Of a stretch of 64,000 bases of DNA, positions 25,015-37,849 are shown in pieces (the stretch's first letter is position 1; each line of letters begins with the position of its first letter). This stretch comes from Torreya grandis (taxonomy: Eukaryota > Streptophyta > Pinopsida > Cupressales > Taxaceae). The DNA lies in assembly GCA_037957365.1 (NCBI GenBank), contig JARHVA010000349.1, forward strand, positions 5,262,001-5,326,000, given 5' to 3'. The translations under genes were made by a program, and so were the position numbers. The notes beneath the pieces are model-generated. The model was not told the DNA's origin. It saw only the letters and a program-made list of their open reading frames with translations, and ran no database searches.

Positions 25015-25370
25015 TCATAAGATGAGAGGGTACCCTAACTTATTAGTTTTAGGTTGCAACACCATAAAATACACTAGATACTCCCATGATGCAATTTTTA
25101 TATACATGTTTTCTATAGTACCTCATGATTTAAAAACTAACTGATCATCCATTTAGATAATGGTGGTAGGTTGTATCCCCATAAGAGATAATAATTTTAG
25201 ATTATTATTTATCATTACATTAATTATTTCACCTAAATATATCAAAACATTGGTTAATTATTTTTTCCCTATCATTATTTTTATGACTGGACTACCCAGG
25301 TTTGCATATTTGGGTAGTAGTAGTTTTTCTACTAAAAGATCAGCTAATTTACCATCCACATGTATTTAAT
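25015..25370 (-). pseudogene. Element D aspartic protease
   Basis: The minus strand shows a retropepsin of the plant Athila/Tat type: NLGSPVIKIMIGKK near 25260-25316, then a degraded active-site region with VLIYLGEIINVM near 25210-25260 (family DLGASVNVM, so the catalytic Asp is Tyr), LKLLSLMGIQPT, TIENMYIKIASWEYLVYFMV near 25090-25140, and LQPKTNKLGYPLIL near 25020-25070 (family LQPKSKLNGYPLILGRPW). It lies between gag and RT as expected. The active site is lost. Confidence 0.8.
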
Positions 25371-26188
25371 TTGGGTATTATTTATTTATACTAGGTTTAT
25401 TAACACAATCTTTTAATGACTCTATTCAATTCTATAATATTTTTGATGGATTGTAACAAGGTATTTCAATGATCGGTTTTCTCAATTCCAAAATTAAATT
25501 ATATTCTTGCTTAATTTTAACTTTAATCTATTAGGCAAAGGAATAGGTAGAGTAGTAATATGTTCCTTTGTATTTTCTCTGTTTTTATCTAATTCTTCTT
25601 TTTTTACCGTGGGTTGAGGTTTACCTATTTTTGGTTTTTCATTGGGTAGTTTTAGGATGGTAATAAGAGGATCTTGAATCATTCTACCTAATCTAAGCTA
25701 GATATTTGGAAACTCAATAGATTATGCATTCATGGTTTCTCTTTATCCATATACATAAATAAGTTCTAATCATTTATTCTTGGGTTTAGCCACTGATTGA
25801 GAAAGTAATTGTGGCTAATTAATATGTTCTATAGGTTGCACAACAAGAGGTGCCATCAAAGTTTACTATGTTGGGAACCTTCTTTAGGGGTTAAATTATG
25901 GATTGGTGTTCCATTGTGTATTTCCCCATGGTTTTGACTATGGCTAGGGCATCCATGATTGTTGAGACATCATCCATTCTTGATTGACCCATTGTGGGTG
26001 TACTTGTCCCCACATAGGTTGAGGTACTTGAGTAATCTAAGGTGTCATCCATCGATTAATTGGAGTCCTTGGAACAAACTAACCTTGGGTCTGATTTTGT
26101 GGAAATGTATTCTATATTTTAATATAATTTATATCTTCTATGGGTTGTGTATTTTATTTAAGATAATTTTTTAAAATAGAAGATGGTT

Positions 26189-27000
26189 GCAATTGTTTGT
26201 GGCATGGTCTTTATTGTCACATATCCCACATATTTATGTTTTATCAAAAGTACAATCTTTGAAATCATGTTTTAACTTACATTTTGGGTAGTAGATGGCT
26301 AAGGATTCTATGTTAAAATTAGATTTGTCTTGAAGGCCATCCAACTTAGTGTTTAATTGACAAAAATGTTAGTTTTCAAATTGGCAAACTCTTCCATTGA
26401 TTGACTAACCTCAATGGACTTATTTAGTTTTCCTTTCTTGATGTTTGGTTTTGTCCTAGAGTAGTTAGAGCCCAAATTTAAGAACTGGTGAAATGTTAAC
26501 TTTCTAATGTATCATCTTCCAATAAATTTTAGATAATCCTTAGATTCACCATCTATTCCCTTAATAAAGACCATTTTCACTACTTCTGTAAGTGGATACC
26601 CACTATGTTTGTGAGAAAATGTGAACCTATTTGGATAGTCCTCTGAAGTTTCATCCTCATTCAATTTCATTTTAAATAAGTAATTCTTTTGTCCCTTACT
26701 CTTTATTAATCTTTATATTTATCAATAAATGTAATTTTCATGTCTCTCCATGTATTAATAGAATCACCTAGAAGGCCCATGAACCATCTCATAGCTACCG
26801 CCTTAAGTGTAGAAAGGAATAGTTTGAATTTTTTATTATCAATTGTATAATCATAAGTTTGGCATCACACTTTCAACTAAAATAATAATTAATCTATATC
26901 TTTTGAGTATTTACCCCTCAAAGTGGGTAGATTTGAAGGTGAAATTTTCTTCATAGAGGTTTGATCTGTTGGACCTATGACTACAAGAAAGGAAAAGGTT
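26189..27000 (-). pseudogene. Element D gag with CCHC zinc knuckle
   Basis: The minus strand shows the retrotransposon gag core: LPTLRGKYSKDID near 26905-26940, KFKLFLSTLKAVAMRWFMGL near 26770-26830, GDSINTWRDMKITFIDKYKD near 26705-26770. Downstream, at 26189-26230, an intact zinc knuckle CGICDNKDHATNNC fits C-x2-C-x4-H-x4-C. Stops and frameshifts separate the pieces. The order gag, knuckle, protease, RT is the normal gypsy order. Confidence 0.8.
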
Positions 27001-27483
27001 ATGTCTTATTACATCCTATTTTCTTCAAAATTTTCCACATTTCCTTGATTATTAGCCAAGCTTTCTATTTCTTCTTCTTATTCCCAACCTATATTAGAGA
27101 TATAATTTATTAATTCCTCTTGGTCTTAAAAATATTGATGTCTATGACCTACTATTCCAAACAAAGGGTTCTCAAGGTTAATTCTTTCTATAGGAGAATA
27201 TTTTTTGAATTTGATTCTTCTTACAAGGTTTATTTGTGAGGATGATCCTAATTCTAGTGACAAATATAAATGTGATTCAAGTGATATTATTATACTTTTA
27301 GATCTCTCAGTAAAATATTTTTTTTCTCTTCTAGTCCTAATTCAGGATCTTTTGAGATGAACCTTCTTTTAGCATCTCTGTGTCAGTTCATAAATTAGTT
27401 TTTACTATTTTTGATTAGTTTTTTTATATTTTTTGTTATTTTATTATATAAAAGTAAGGGTTACCTTAATAACACCTAATTTT

Positions 27484-27501
27484 CTTTGTAAATGGTTCCA
27501 A
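27484..27501 (-). other. Primer binding site of element D (degenerate)
   Basis: Just after the end of the 5' LTR the minus strand reads TTGGAACCATTTACAAAG. This aligns loosely with the Asp-tRNA primer site TGGCGCCGTTGCCGGGG of Athila-type elements, with CpG positions lost. An A-rich leader follows, also typical. Confidence 0.5.
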
Positions 27502-27507
27502 AAATTA

Positions 27508-28388
27508 TGGGTGTCATTTATCCCTTTATTTAACCAACTTTTATGTTGAAGTCATTCAAACCAAGGGTAGAGTCCAAAGATACCTACATCAAGGTTTATG
27601 GTTATAGCTCTTATAGATATGGTTTGGGGGTTGTTGATCTTATAAATGTCTAATCTAATTTATTATATAAAATATTTAATTATGTAATAAATAAACACCC
27701 TTGCATAATTAAAGCACTCTATAATCCAATTTGTTGAAATAAACACAGTTTGATGAAAGTAATCACTCTGTGAAAAGTAAACACACTTGATAAAAGTAAA
27801 CACTATATTGGAAATAAACACTTTGTTGAAAGTAAACACACTAATTTTTAATACTAAATTTAATCTTAGAAATTTTAAAGATAGTTTCCTGTAGGTTATA
27901 AATCTGACATATACTTATAATTACTAAAACTGTAAACACACATAAAATATCATACAATAACACATTCTAGATTCCTGAGGAGAGTGGGCCCTTGCTCACC
28001 TTGGTAATAGGAATGGAAGAAAAAAGCCAATAATTTAAAACTAGAGATATATTCATTAATTTATCAAAATAAATTACATGAATATACCTATAGCTTGTAT
28101 TATTATATTAGAATATCAATTGAATAATACAATAATTCTCTCTATTTTCTTACTTAAGACATAGACATCCACCTATTTATATTGCTACAATTTTAGATCC
28201 CTAGATCTCAATAACTAATATTTTATTTCAAGACAAATATCCTAATTTTAGTGGATCTTAAAAATAGATTATTGATGGTGATAACAAGAAGAATCATCTG
28301 TTACAAAATCTACTATATATCTACTAAGAATAAATTTTTAGATCTATTAGATTGATTTGTCTTATAAAAGACTATTAATAAATGACTG

Positions 28389-28474
<86 letters not shown>

Positions 28475-28475
28475 G

Positions 28476-28530
<55 letters not shown>

Positions 28531-28621
28531 ACATATATATATATATATATATAGTAATTGACCAAAATAATCTTCAAGTATGTTGAAAAAAATGGAAAGT
28601 CCGCATCTTCAATTATGAACA
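27508..28621 (-). repeat. 5' LTR of element D with microsatellite expansion
   Basis: Partner of 4944-5942 with the same ends. It holds the GAAAGTAAACAC-type tandem array (about 27737-27842) and a compound GT/TA/TATG microsatellite (28389-28553) where the partner has only a short TA-rich segment. Confidence 0.85.
28389..28553. repeat. Compound microsatellite (GT)n(TA)n(TATG)n(TA)n
   Basis: About 26 bp of GT, then TA runs twice interrupted by TATG units. Frames rich in Tyr-Ile or Cys-Val here are artefacts of the repeat. Confidence 0.97.
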
Positions 28622-29928
28622 CTTATTCCATTTGCTTAATTAGGTTTTAAGGTAGAGTATGATAATTCTCTTTAAAAATAGGGGTTTATAGAGGATGGTT
28701 GTAGGTTTTCAACATGAATTTTCTCTCCCAAGCACTCCCATTAGTCCATCCATCCTTCATAGGCCCAAATCTATGCATGAGAGTAAGTTTCAACTCCAAA
28801 GAAGGCATAAAATACTTCTTTTCTTCCATAAAATCCTTTACAATCTTGTGAAGGCCAACTTCATATGTTTGGTTTGCTAGGAGTATCTTTATAATGTTCT
28901 AGATAAGGATATTTGCCTATTTTGAGGGATATAATGAAATAAAGGCAAATATGGGATTTAGGTGTGAAATTAAGTCTTAGAGAGTGTTTGAGGCATCCAA
29001 GAGGATTGATATAGGTTTGTTTAGGTAGAGAGAGATCTCTCATAGTGAGAGGTTGCATTCATGAAGTTGGAAGAAAGATTTGAGGCATTTGAGCTAGAGG
29101 CATAATGAAATTAAAGGGTTTCAAGACACCTAAGTAGGTATGATGATAACTACAACATCAATAGTGAAGAGATTTAAACAGATGCAAAGTCTTAATAACA
29201 AGAAAAAATGGTAGTAAAAGGTAAGTTGATGATCAAGGAATGCAACTTGTCACTTTCCAATCTAAGAGGAGGGAAGTTTGAAGAAGAAATAAGATGTGTC
29301 AAGAAAATAAAGAAACCCCTACTCCATTTGGGAGAGGAGGTATCATCAATAAATCAACACATGTCATTGAAGATATTATGATATGATTCTATAACCTCAT
29401 TCTTGATTATAATTCTTGTCACAAGTGTTTGGGACTTATCATTGCTCTCTTGTAAACCCTTTATCTCTCCTCCTCTCTTTTATCTATATATATAACCTTA
29501 ATTAGATTTTTAAGCATATATTTTTTAGTATGTAAAATCCCTACTCAACTAAACACTTGTAATATGCCTTTGAGTAATGAATAAAGTTTATTCTTACCTA
29601 CTCACATGATTGAAAATAGTGTACTTGTGTGATTATTGATGAATGTTAGTTCCAGTGATTATACTCTCTCTTATTTATCCTCTCCTACCTATTTGAAAAT
29701 GGATTATCTTCTTTTAGGTCACATGGTGAGTTTGATGTAGTTTTACATGGTTTGAAAGTGGATTTCTATTCAATAGTGCCTTATTAAGACCTCTTGGCCA
29801 ACCCTCTCATTTAATACATTATTTATAACCTCTATGTTTTAATACTCATGCTTGAAGGTCATTATTGATTAGTGTGATCATATTTACACAAAGTTTATTT
29901 TATTATTACATGATATTCAAGTGGAGGG
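28622..29928. other. Unassigned stretch between D and the copia LTR
   Basis: No copia or gypsy phrase is recognised in either direction. Because a polypurine tract and LTR follow on the right, part of this may be the non-coding 3' end of that plus-strand copia element. The sequence next to D (28622 on) is not the missing part of the copia RT that abuts D at 4943. Confidence 0.4.
29918..29928 (+). other. Polypurine tract of a copia element
   Basis: CAAGTGGAGGG immediately precedes an LTR start TGTTG. CAAGTGGGAGAT-like tracts before TGTT are typical of plant copia elements; the same form is seen reversed at 59927-59939. Confidence 0.65.
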
Positions 29929-30164
29929 TGTTGATTTGGTGTATCACCTCCTTAGATTTATTTCATGTCTTTTCTCTCCCTTTTCCTTTGTAAGATAGTA
30001 GTGTAGTGTTGTGAGCTTAAATTATACATCAATGGGAGATATCCCTATAACCTATAGGTTTATTATATTTATATGTCAACCACAACCTAATACTAATCCC
30101 ATCTTATAGCTCATTTGAGAAGGCTTGAACCACCCTCTTAAGGGTGCAAACTTGAACTATAACA
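29929..30164 (+). repeat. 3' LTR of a plus-strand copia element
   Basis: 236 bp from TGTTGATTTGG to ACTATAACA, preceded by a polypurine tract. It ends exactly where the copia reading on the minus strand (KWIYN) stops, so it is inserted into that remnant. No second copy was found, so the rest of the element is lost or unrecognised. GTATT follows it as a possible target duplication half. Confidence 0.65.
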
Positions 30165-31825
30165 GTATTATATATCCACTTGGTTATATTGAAATATTTA
30201 TTTGATAGAGGCTAAATAATAGTCCATGTATCATTCCTATAAATTTATTCCATATAAATTTTCATAGCATCAACCCACTCTTTCCTTTGAATAATTCATG
30301 CATAACCTATAAGTTCACTAGCCACAAATGACATTGCAAACTTAATATTTTCATCATAAGTATCATCAAAAAAATTAAATTCATTATGTTTAAGAATTTT
30401 TATCCTCATCTAATATTTATAATATAATTTGTTTTTGTTTGTATGTGGATTTAACAAATTCTTGTACTTACTTGGAGTTGATAAAGATGGATTACTAGTG
30501 TCTTGGGAAGAACTAGTATTATTTCCTATTGAAATAGAAACATGAGTAGGAATTTTAAATCCATAAAAGTAAAATTAAATATATTACCCCCTTAAATTAA
30601 AACCTCTTTAGATATATTATAAAAATAATCATACATCTCATTTTCAAAACAAAATATAATCCTTAGAAAGAGTTATGCATTTACTAGTAGAATTATAAAA
30701 CTTGTATCCTTTACTTTCATCACTATATCCTATGTAATTGTGGTCAATACTCTTAGGATCCATATTTAGATAAAAATAATCATACTTTATTTCACCCTTA
30801 CCTTGACTTGTGGTGATTGTCATGCTACACTTTCCTTCAAATTGGATGGAATTTGCATCTATCAATTCTACTTGGATTTTGAAGGAATCTAACTTGTTGA
30901 AACCATTTTTGTAACTTTTCATATGATTTGACCAACCCAAATCAAGAGAAAAAAATTATTTCCATCCTCTATTACCATTATAAATTTTATATAATAATTT
31001 GAGTGCTCTTAAACCTCACTTTATTTAGCTTGGAATGTCTTCTTTTCACCCTCTTGATTAGTTTGATTCTTAGCGGCTAATATCTTGCAATATTTTATAA
31101 AATGTCTTGGTTTTTTTCAATAATTATAGGTAAGGTTTATTTTTAATTTTATTGTGAATCTAAATTCAAAATTACCCTTTTAATTTGAATTTTTTAAACT
31201 CCCTTGATTGTGATTTTTATTTTTCTATTTTATCTTCGAAATTATTGCCTTGGTTTCAAGTGTTTGTTCTAAATCTCTTACATATAGTCTCATCTCATCT
31301 ACATGGGACAAGATATAACCCACTAACTATCAAAAACTATAGTGTTCATTACCTTATACTCAAGATTTATCACAATATGCAACCATATTTAATTTAATAT
31401 TATAAAATTATTTTGTATAGTTTATCCATATACCCTCATTCTATACACTGTCATTTATCCTTATGTAATATTCTCCAAATCCTTAACTATTAGGCATTCT
31501 CAAATTTTAAAAATTCTTTAAAGTTTTTTCATTTTTTATTCTCTTACCTTAATATATAATTGATATGAAGTTTCCAAGGTATTCCATTATTCATGGGCAT
31601 TTTTACAACCATAAATTATTTGATATATGCTTAGGTCTATGAAACTTTGAAGATAGATTAAACCATGTGAATCTACCTTCTATTCATCTATTTTTTTTAT
31701 TTTATGATCTTGATTAAAATTATTCCAATCTATAGGTGGTGTGTACCCATGTATTAAATTATCACAAACTCATTTATATATAATAATTATATTTAATTGA
31801 TCTCTCTAATATTCAAAGTTATCAT
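30165..31825 (-). pseudogene. Ty1/copia gag-protease-integrase end-RT start remnant
   Basis: The minus strand from right to left gives gag pieces (NLRMPNS.GFGEYYIRIN near 31440-31510), a zinc knuckle with changed residues (KKPRHFIKYC near 31090-31120) followed by ILAAKNQTNQEGE, the protease region near 30930 (GWSNHMKSYKNGF, family DSGASNHMT), then directly NYIGYSDESKGYKFYN near 30695-30740. That phrase belongs to the end of copia integrase (VGYSDESKAYRLYN). RT starts with KEWVDAMK near 30280, RNDTWTII and KWIYN at about 30165. The open frame 30644-30940 thus joins protease to integrase end, implying loss of most of integrase. It is cut on the left by a copia LTR and on the right by element H. 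Confidence 0.75.
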
Positions 31826-32644
31826 TGTTGGTATCTTTCTGTGACCCACAATAGAAACATTAGATTAACTGGTTTGAGAGGACAAAAGGAGGCAATAGCA
31901 TATGGGATAAAATATCCCCTCATTGTCAGGATTTATCTGGTTAAACCAAAGGGTCAAGAAATTATCAATCATTACTGTTGGAGAGAGATGGTAGTTTATC
32001 ACCCAAAATTAAATCAATTATGTGCTATCTAAAAATCCTTACTTGCATTGGTTCAATTTCTTTTACTTTCTTCATGTATGTAGGACAATTATAATATAGT
32101 GGGTAGGGTGTTCATCAAATAAATATAAAAGAGAGAAAGGATAAGGTATGGAAGTAATGGTTTCTTGATTGATATAGAGTATTCAATGCTAAAAATATGA
32201 AGGCATGATTGATCACAATTGTACAACTGAGTACCATGTAGCCACAACATAAACTAAAGCAATAAATGGGAAAGATTTTGATGAATTAAGTGAACATAAT
32301 ATTTTGAATCTATATTAAATAAAATACTTTAAAATTTATGTAGAAACTACACATAGTGGCTTGAAAAAGCTTCAAATCAAATAGAAAATAAATTAAGAAC
32401 CATTCAGACTAGCTATTGTACAATCTAATTGCATATTCATTGGAAAAAAGCATTATAATCTCTTCTTAGAATTAATTGACCTTATTCAATCACAAAAATA
32501 AAGGGGTATTACTAAATAGAAACATGAATTTTGAACCAAAATAGTATTTATTTCAATGTTATTTGAAAAATTATTCACTTTGCCTTCAGGTAAACAATCA
32601 CTAGCCAAGACAAAGTAAAAAAGGGTAGGTCATAGCCTTCCTCA
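31826..32644 (-). repeat. 3' LTR of element H
   Basis: It aligns with 42339-43142, including the phrases GTAGTTTATCACC, ATCAATTATGTGCTATCT and GGTAGGGTGTTCATCAA. The right end is uncertain by about 10 bp because the partner is interrupted just there. Confidence 0.8.
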
Positions 32645-35600
32645 ATTTCTATATAGTTTTGGTGAATAAAATTTCCACCTTTTTAAGAGACTAGATTATC
32701 TTATATATAATAAAATCATGGATATTTCCCCATATAGCATGAAGCTCCCCACCCCTAGACATGATTTACATTTGAGTTTGTTGCAATAGCCTAACTAAAA
32801 AGATGATTCACTTAGCATGCTAACAACATATGTGATCCATGTCACTAAAGTTCCTTATGTTTTTGAAACATGTCTAACTGAGTGGTCAAATAAAAATTCC
32901 ATCTCCCTTGGACAAAGTATTCTAAATGATATTTCATATTGGCCTATGTGTTCTTAAGCAAGCTAACTTTAATAGTTTCTCAATTTCCTTTAAGTCTTGA
33001 TTAATTTAAAATATTCAAGTCTATGTCTTTTTGAAATAAGACATTTTAGAATTTTTTTAGTTTATTTTTATTATTTGGTTCTTTTTCTTATCTAAATATG
33101 GGACTTCACTCTAAAATATTTATTAATTTTACATTTTGATCTTCCTTGATTTTTACTCTTTGTGCTTCATCCTTGAGCTTTCAATACAAGTTCTTGATAT
33201 GTTATTCTCTAATTATTTCCAAAGTATATGTATTTATTAAATTTTTTTTATCTTGATTTATCCTTTATAATTTTAGTGTTCATAGGCTATGTTGCTTAAC
33301 CTTGCTTCATTTATCAACTTTCTGCTTACTATTTATAATTGTAAACACAATAAAATTGTCACTTATGCATCATTTGATTCTATATCTTACTATCAAATTT
33401 TAATTATGTTTCATGGATAAGAGATTTAGTGATCATTACATATATAAAAATATAACTTTTGGTGATGTATATCAGGATTTTCATGCTTTTAGATATGTTT
33501 CATGGGCCAAGTCAATAAGATTGTGCCATTAGGCATGATCTCAAGACTCTAGGAGATCATTGCTCAATTGCTCTATGTTTTATGTCTTCCACATTTGGAT
33601 CTAGTGATAGTGACACATGGAATAATCATATATTTTAGAATATTCATCTATTAATTTTGGGTCTTATTTATTCCACTAGATGATTCTTTGAGATTGTGCT
33701 ATATGGCATGATCCTAGGACTTCATGAGATGTTTCAACTATTTACTATGTATTCACCCTCCAAAACACTAAATCCTTAATATGCGTCCAAATTTTTCAAT
33801 AATGGTAAATTGAAGTTGAAACAAATTCAAACTATGGATTTCCCTCCCCAATCTCTAAATCCCTAATAACATGTCATGCAGTGTGATCTCACGACTTGAA
33901 AGTCTTCAACACTTAGCTAATTTTACTATTTTACTTCTTTGCATTTTGGGGTAAGTTTTGAACCATTAATATTGCCCCATAATTTATCTAAATTAAATAT
34001 TCCATAAAAATCCTACATTTTATGAAATAACCCTTTGATTCCTTAGAGATCTACAATGATACAATTGGGCATCATCACAGGCCTTTGAGCTTCATTAATT
34101 CTATGGATTGTCTTCAAACTTCCACTAAACTACTCTCTAAGATCATGCCACATGTTTTAATATAAAAAATTTAGGACTCATAATAATTTTATGGACTTTT
34201 TAATTATTAAAAATTTACAAATCACTTGGGCTTCCAGATTTATGACACGCATAAAAAATCTAGGAAGTTAGGCCATGGAATATACTTAGCCATTTTTTAA
34301 TTCATGCGTACTCAAAATGCCTAATATTTTGATAGATGGTGAGGATAGATGGCTTGGAAGACTTTAGAATATCTCTATAAACAAAAATAAGGAAAAATCA
34401 ACTTGATCAAACCATCGATAAGTTAGTCAAATATTAAAACCCTGAAATGGCATATAAACAAATCTAAATTTAGTTGAGTAAGGTCCAATTATGTCCATGA
34501 AAGTAAAAATCAAGTGCAAGTCACCATTAAAAAGACCTGAAATAAACACTAAAAAAATAAAATGAGACTAATAAAAATATATTATGAACTTGATTAAACC
34601 TCTCTTTGAGAGCCAAAATAAGAAATTCAAATTGATAATATGACCTTTTAAACTTTAAATTGAACTTGATATGAACAAATAAAGATCATAATTCAATAAA
34701 AATAGCTCAATAATGAAGTATAATGTCTAATGAAATAAATTATTTAAATTGGAACCTTTTTCAATTTAACCTAAAGAAAAGGTCATGTTCATGTTTTAAA
34801 GCTCAAATGTTTTAAATAATCATCCAAATACATCATGAGCACTATAAGGTAATATTTTAAAACTAACACACATTATTTATAAACAATGGAATACTTTGCA
34901 TTGATAATTGGCAAATTGGGCCAATTTTTGTTGTTTAAACCCTAGACAAGTATTATCTAATCATTTTGAAAAAATATTCAAGTGAAGGTTATTCAATCTC
35001 GTCAAAAACATTCATAAATTTGAAACCTTAAGATGGGAATCCATATCAATAAATTTATGCACCATTTATAAGTGTGACCATGAAAGGAAGTGCAAACATA
35101 AAAAACAAACACACATGTCAAAGCAATAGGCTCCCCATGAAATATTTTGAGTAATGGGTCATGTTAGACCCAAAAAATGATGACTTTCATAGGGATAATA
35201 TTGTTCAACATTCAAAACCTAGATGGTAAATCCTCACACTTGAAAAATAAACACAAAACTTCAAAGAAATCCTTTGAAAAATTAGAACAATGAAATCATT
35301 AAAGTCTAATTTAATATGTGACATAATAAGCTCAATTCTACTTAAGACCATTAGTGTGTGTCAAAGTGATTAATTATTTTATAGTTATTGAATCCACATG
35401 AAATAATTAAAACCTGCTTAATAAATCAAAACTTCTAAGAGAGAAATTCAACTTGGGGAGAATGGTATGCGCATTGTTCTACAACCATCCAAGCATCCAT
35501 ATCCTAAACAAAGATATCTTTGGTCCCATTCAAGATATTCCTCCACTACTAGAGAGGCTATAAATCCTATGGTGGATTTGCATGAATCACCCTTTTGAAG

Positions 35601-36200
35601 AAGACTTGGATTTCTCATTTAAATTCAATTTCCTTTAATTTATTTGATGGTTTGGGACCAACCCATGGGTATAAGTATAAACTTAGAGAGCTCATGATTA
35701 TAAAAAAAATTCAAATGAATTAGTGCTTCTTTTTTATTTAGATATTATATTAATTGTAGCTTATGTATTTATACAAGAAGATAAACTTTTCTAAAAATAC
35801 ACATAATTTATTTATAATCTAAGACATTCAAAATTATAAAAATGTAAGAAATAATTTATTCTAGTCTATAAAGTTATTCAAGAATGATTGCTTACTATAT
35901 AACTTCTTAAATTTGAATGACCCTCATACATTCATTCACCATTTGCAATGACCATCCCATTAACGCCTAAGGAAACCTTATTTCTACATGTTATATCAAC
36001 TTCTCTACTTCTTTCTTAAATATTATTTTGATGCAATGTATACTACCAACAAACTTCACTTCCTAAGTCTAATGCATGAACAAAGTGAAATAAGGGGAGG
36101 TCTAAAATAATAATAATAATAAGAGATTAACATTTTAGGAATTTAATTCTCATGAATGGTGAGTTATTATCTTTGATCAATATTGGGAAGGGCACACTAA
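32645..36200. other. Non-coding 3' region of element H
   Basis: About 3.5 kb between integrase end and 3' LTR with no recognised coding. Three diffuse repeats with GATTGTGCCATTAGGCATGA-like cores occur near 33518, 33691 and 33880. A long region without a known ORF before the 3' LTR is common in non-chromovirus gypsy elements. The 63-codon hydrophobic minus frame at 36214-36405 is A/T-rich and I give it no function. Confidence 0.5.
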
Positions 36201-36509
36201 AATTACCAATGTTTTAAACAAGACAAACCAACTCAAACAAGTTGGGGGAAAGAAGAAAAATAAGGAAATAAATAAACAAATAAAACCAAAGCCAAAACAA
36301 AAAAATATCATAAATCAAACCTAACCTAATAAAGCATGAAACTAAAATAAAAATTAGGGAACAAACTTCATAATATATACATGTAACAACCCTCATGACC
36401 CTCATTCTAAAATGGCATTAGATGAAACAATTAATAATTAATGCTTATTAAACTATCTATTGATAGTAGCTATAGTTCATTCATTTACAGATCCTTGAAT
36501 TTTAAAGTA

Positions 36510-37450
36510 TTGTCCTAGAAACTCTATAACTTGATAAGGACCAATCCAAAGAGGATTGAACTTAGAATGTTGACTTTTATTCTCATGGGAATTATCCCAT
36601 GATAAAGCCAAGTCTAAAATGTGAAAGCATTTCACTTATGATTTTATATCAAACCACATTTTTATAGCTAGTAGGGACCTGTTGAAATTACATAGGGCTT
36701 CATCCCTTGTGTCATCTATATGGTCTAGCAACATGGATTTTTTTAACTCATTTTCTTCCATGTATTCATAAATGAATTGATACATGGGTATTTTGAGTGT
36801 CATTGTAAATATTGATTCCACACCATAGACTAACTTGAAAGGTGAACTCTTGAGGCTATTCTTATGCCTTTTTAGATGATCTCATAAATCATACTTGAGT
36901 AATATATGTCAATTGCCTAGGTTTTCTTTCACTACTTTCTTAATGACTTTTAACAATTTTTTATATATGGATTCAACCAAATAATTTCCCTAAGGTTAAT
37001 ATTTTGAAGAGAAATTGAAATTTATTTCATTTTGATATGCCCACTCAATAAACTTAGATGATCAGAAGGTAGGCCTGTTATCAATAAAAGTACCCCAGGA
37101 GTGTCAAATTTGGTTGAAATGAATTCTTCAAGGAATTGGACCACTTATTTTATATTATTGCTCTTTATTACTTTACTTCAGCCCAAATAATGCAATAGTT
37201 AGTGGTTATAAGAATGAATTGGTGACCAACTAAAGAATTCATATTTATGATCATATTGAAGTTTAAAACCCATTAAGAAAAGGGATTTTATTTAATTACT
37301 AGTTTAATAGGTATGGCAATATGATTTTATCTATTTGAAAATGTTTGGCAGAGATGACAAGACTACACATGAACATGAGCATCCTTGAAGAGGGTTGGCC
37401 ATAATAACCAGCTCTTAAAATGTTGTGAGCTATCACATTGCCAAAAGGAT
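36510..37450 (-). pseudogene. Element H integrase
   Basis: The minus strand shows the integrase zinc region GYYGPTLFKDAHVHVRSCHL with CQTF following (near 37370-37440; family GYYWPTLFKDA..RSCDTCQ), then NHIAIPIKL, the start of the catalytic core (FNMIINMNSLVGHQFILITT near 37210-37280), and downstream the clean 61-codon frame 36636-36821 with KSMLLDHIDDTRDEALCNFN. After it come KFNPLWIGPYQVIEF pieces near 36510-36560. The middle of the core is hard to read. Frames change several times. Confidence 0.75.
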
Positions 37451-37849
37451 GACCACTTCCTAATTTATCATGAAAATAATTAATAACATCATGTGATTAT
37501 TCCTCTATTAATAATATTAGTAAAATATCTTAATGATTTTTAAGATATAAAATACCTTTCTTTAGCATGTAGTAGGTAACATTTAATCATAATGATCTCT
37601 TTTGTGTCATATCAAGGTCAATTAGTAGAGTATCATATAATATGTAATGAAGAATAGGATCATACCATGAAATATGTTTGACTTGAGACTAATATTATTC
37701 AACAATATTTATGTAAGGATCAATCTCAAAAATTAGTTGTGATAGACCCTAACCTTGAATGAGCTTTACTGACTTAAATTCAATTTCATATTATTGAAGT
37801 TTTAAGACCCATCATCCTCTTATTTATCCAATCTCATTATGTCCTAACA

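Larger units (their letters stand above)
4944..28621 (-). mobile_element. Element D: old Ty3/gypsy (non-chromovirus) LTR retrotransposon, split by two later insertions
   Basis: Two related direct repeats, 4944-5942 and 27508-28621, bound about 23.7 kb. On the minus strand both start TGT and end ACACCCA. Between them, from right to left on the minus strand, lie a primer site, gag, zinc knuckle, protease, RT, integrase end and a long 3' ORF region, so the 5' LTR is the right copy. The 8.14-kb element at 9506-17649 and the block at about 19.25-23.5 kb interrupt it, leaving roughly 11 kb of its own sequence. Protease and RT phrases resemble Athila/Tat-type elements. LTR identity is near 80% by eye. 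The flanks (ATTGA on the left, CTTAT on the right) do not form a target duplication. Confidence 0.8.

Noticed and set aside
28313..28622. Four overlapping frames rich in Tyr-Ile and Cys-Val
   Set aside because: Pure products of the GT/TA/TATG microsatellite; no start context or other coding sign.
36214..36405. 63-codon hydrophobic minus frame after H's integrase, considered as an env-like membrane piece
   Set aside because: Low-complexity A-rich plus strand gives Phe/Leu/Ile automatically; no signal peptide, glycosylation pattern or extension.
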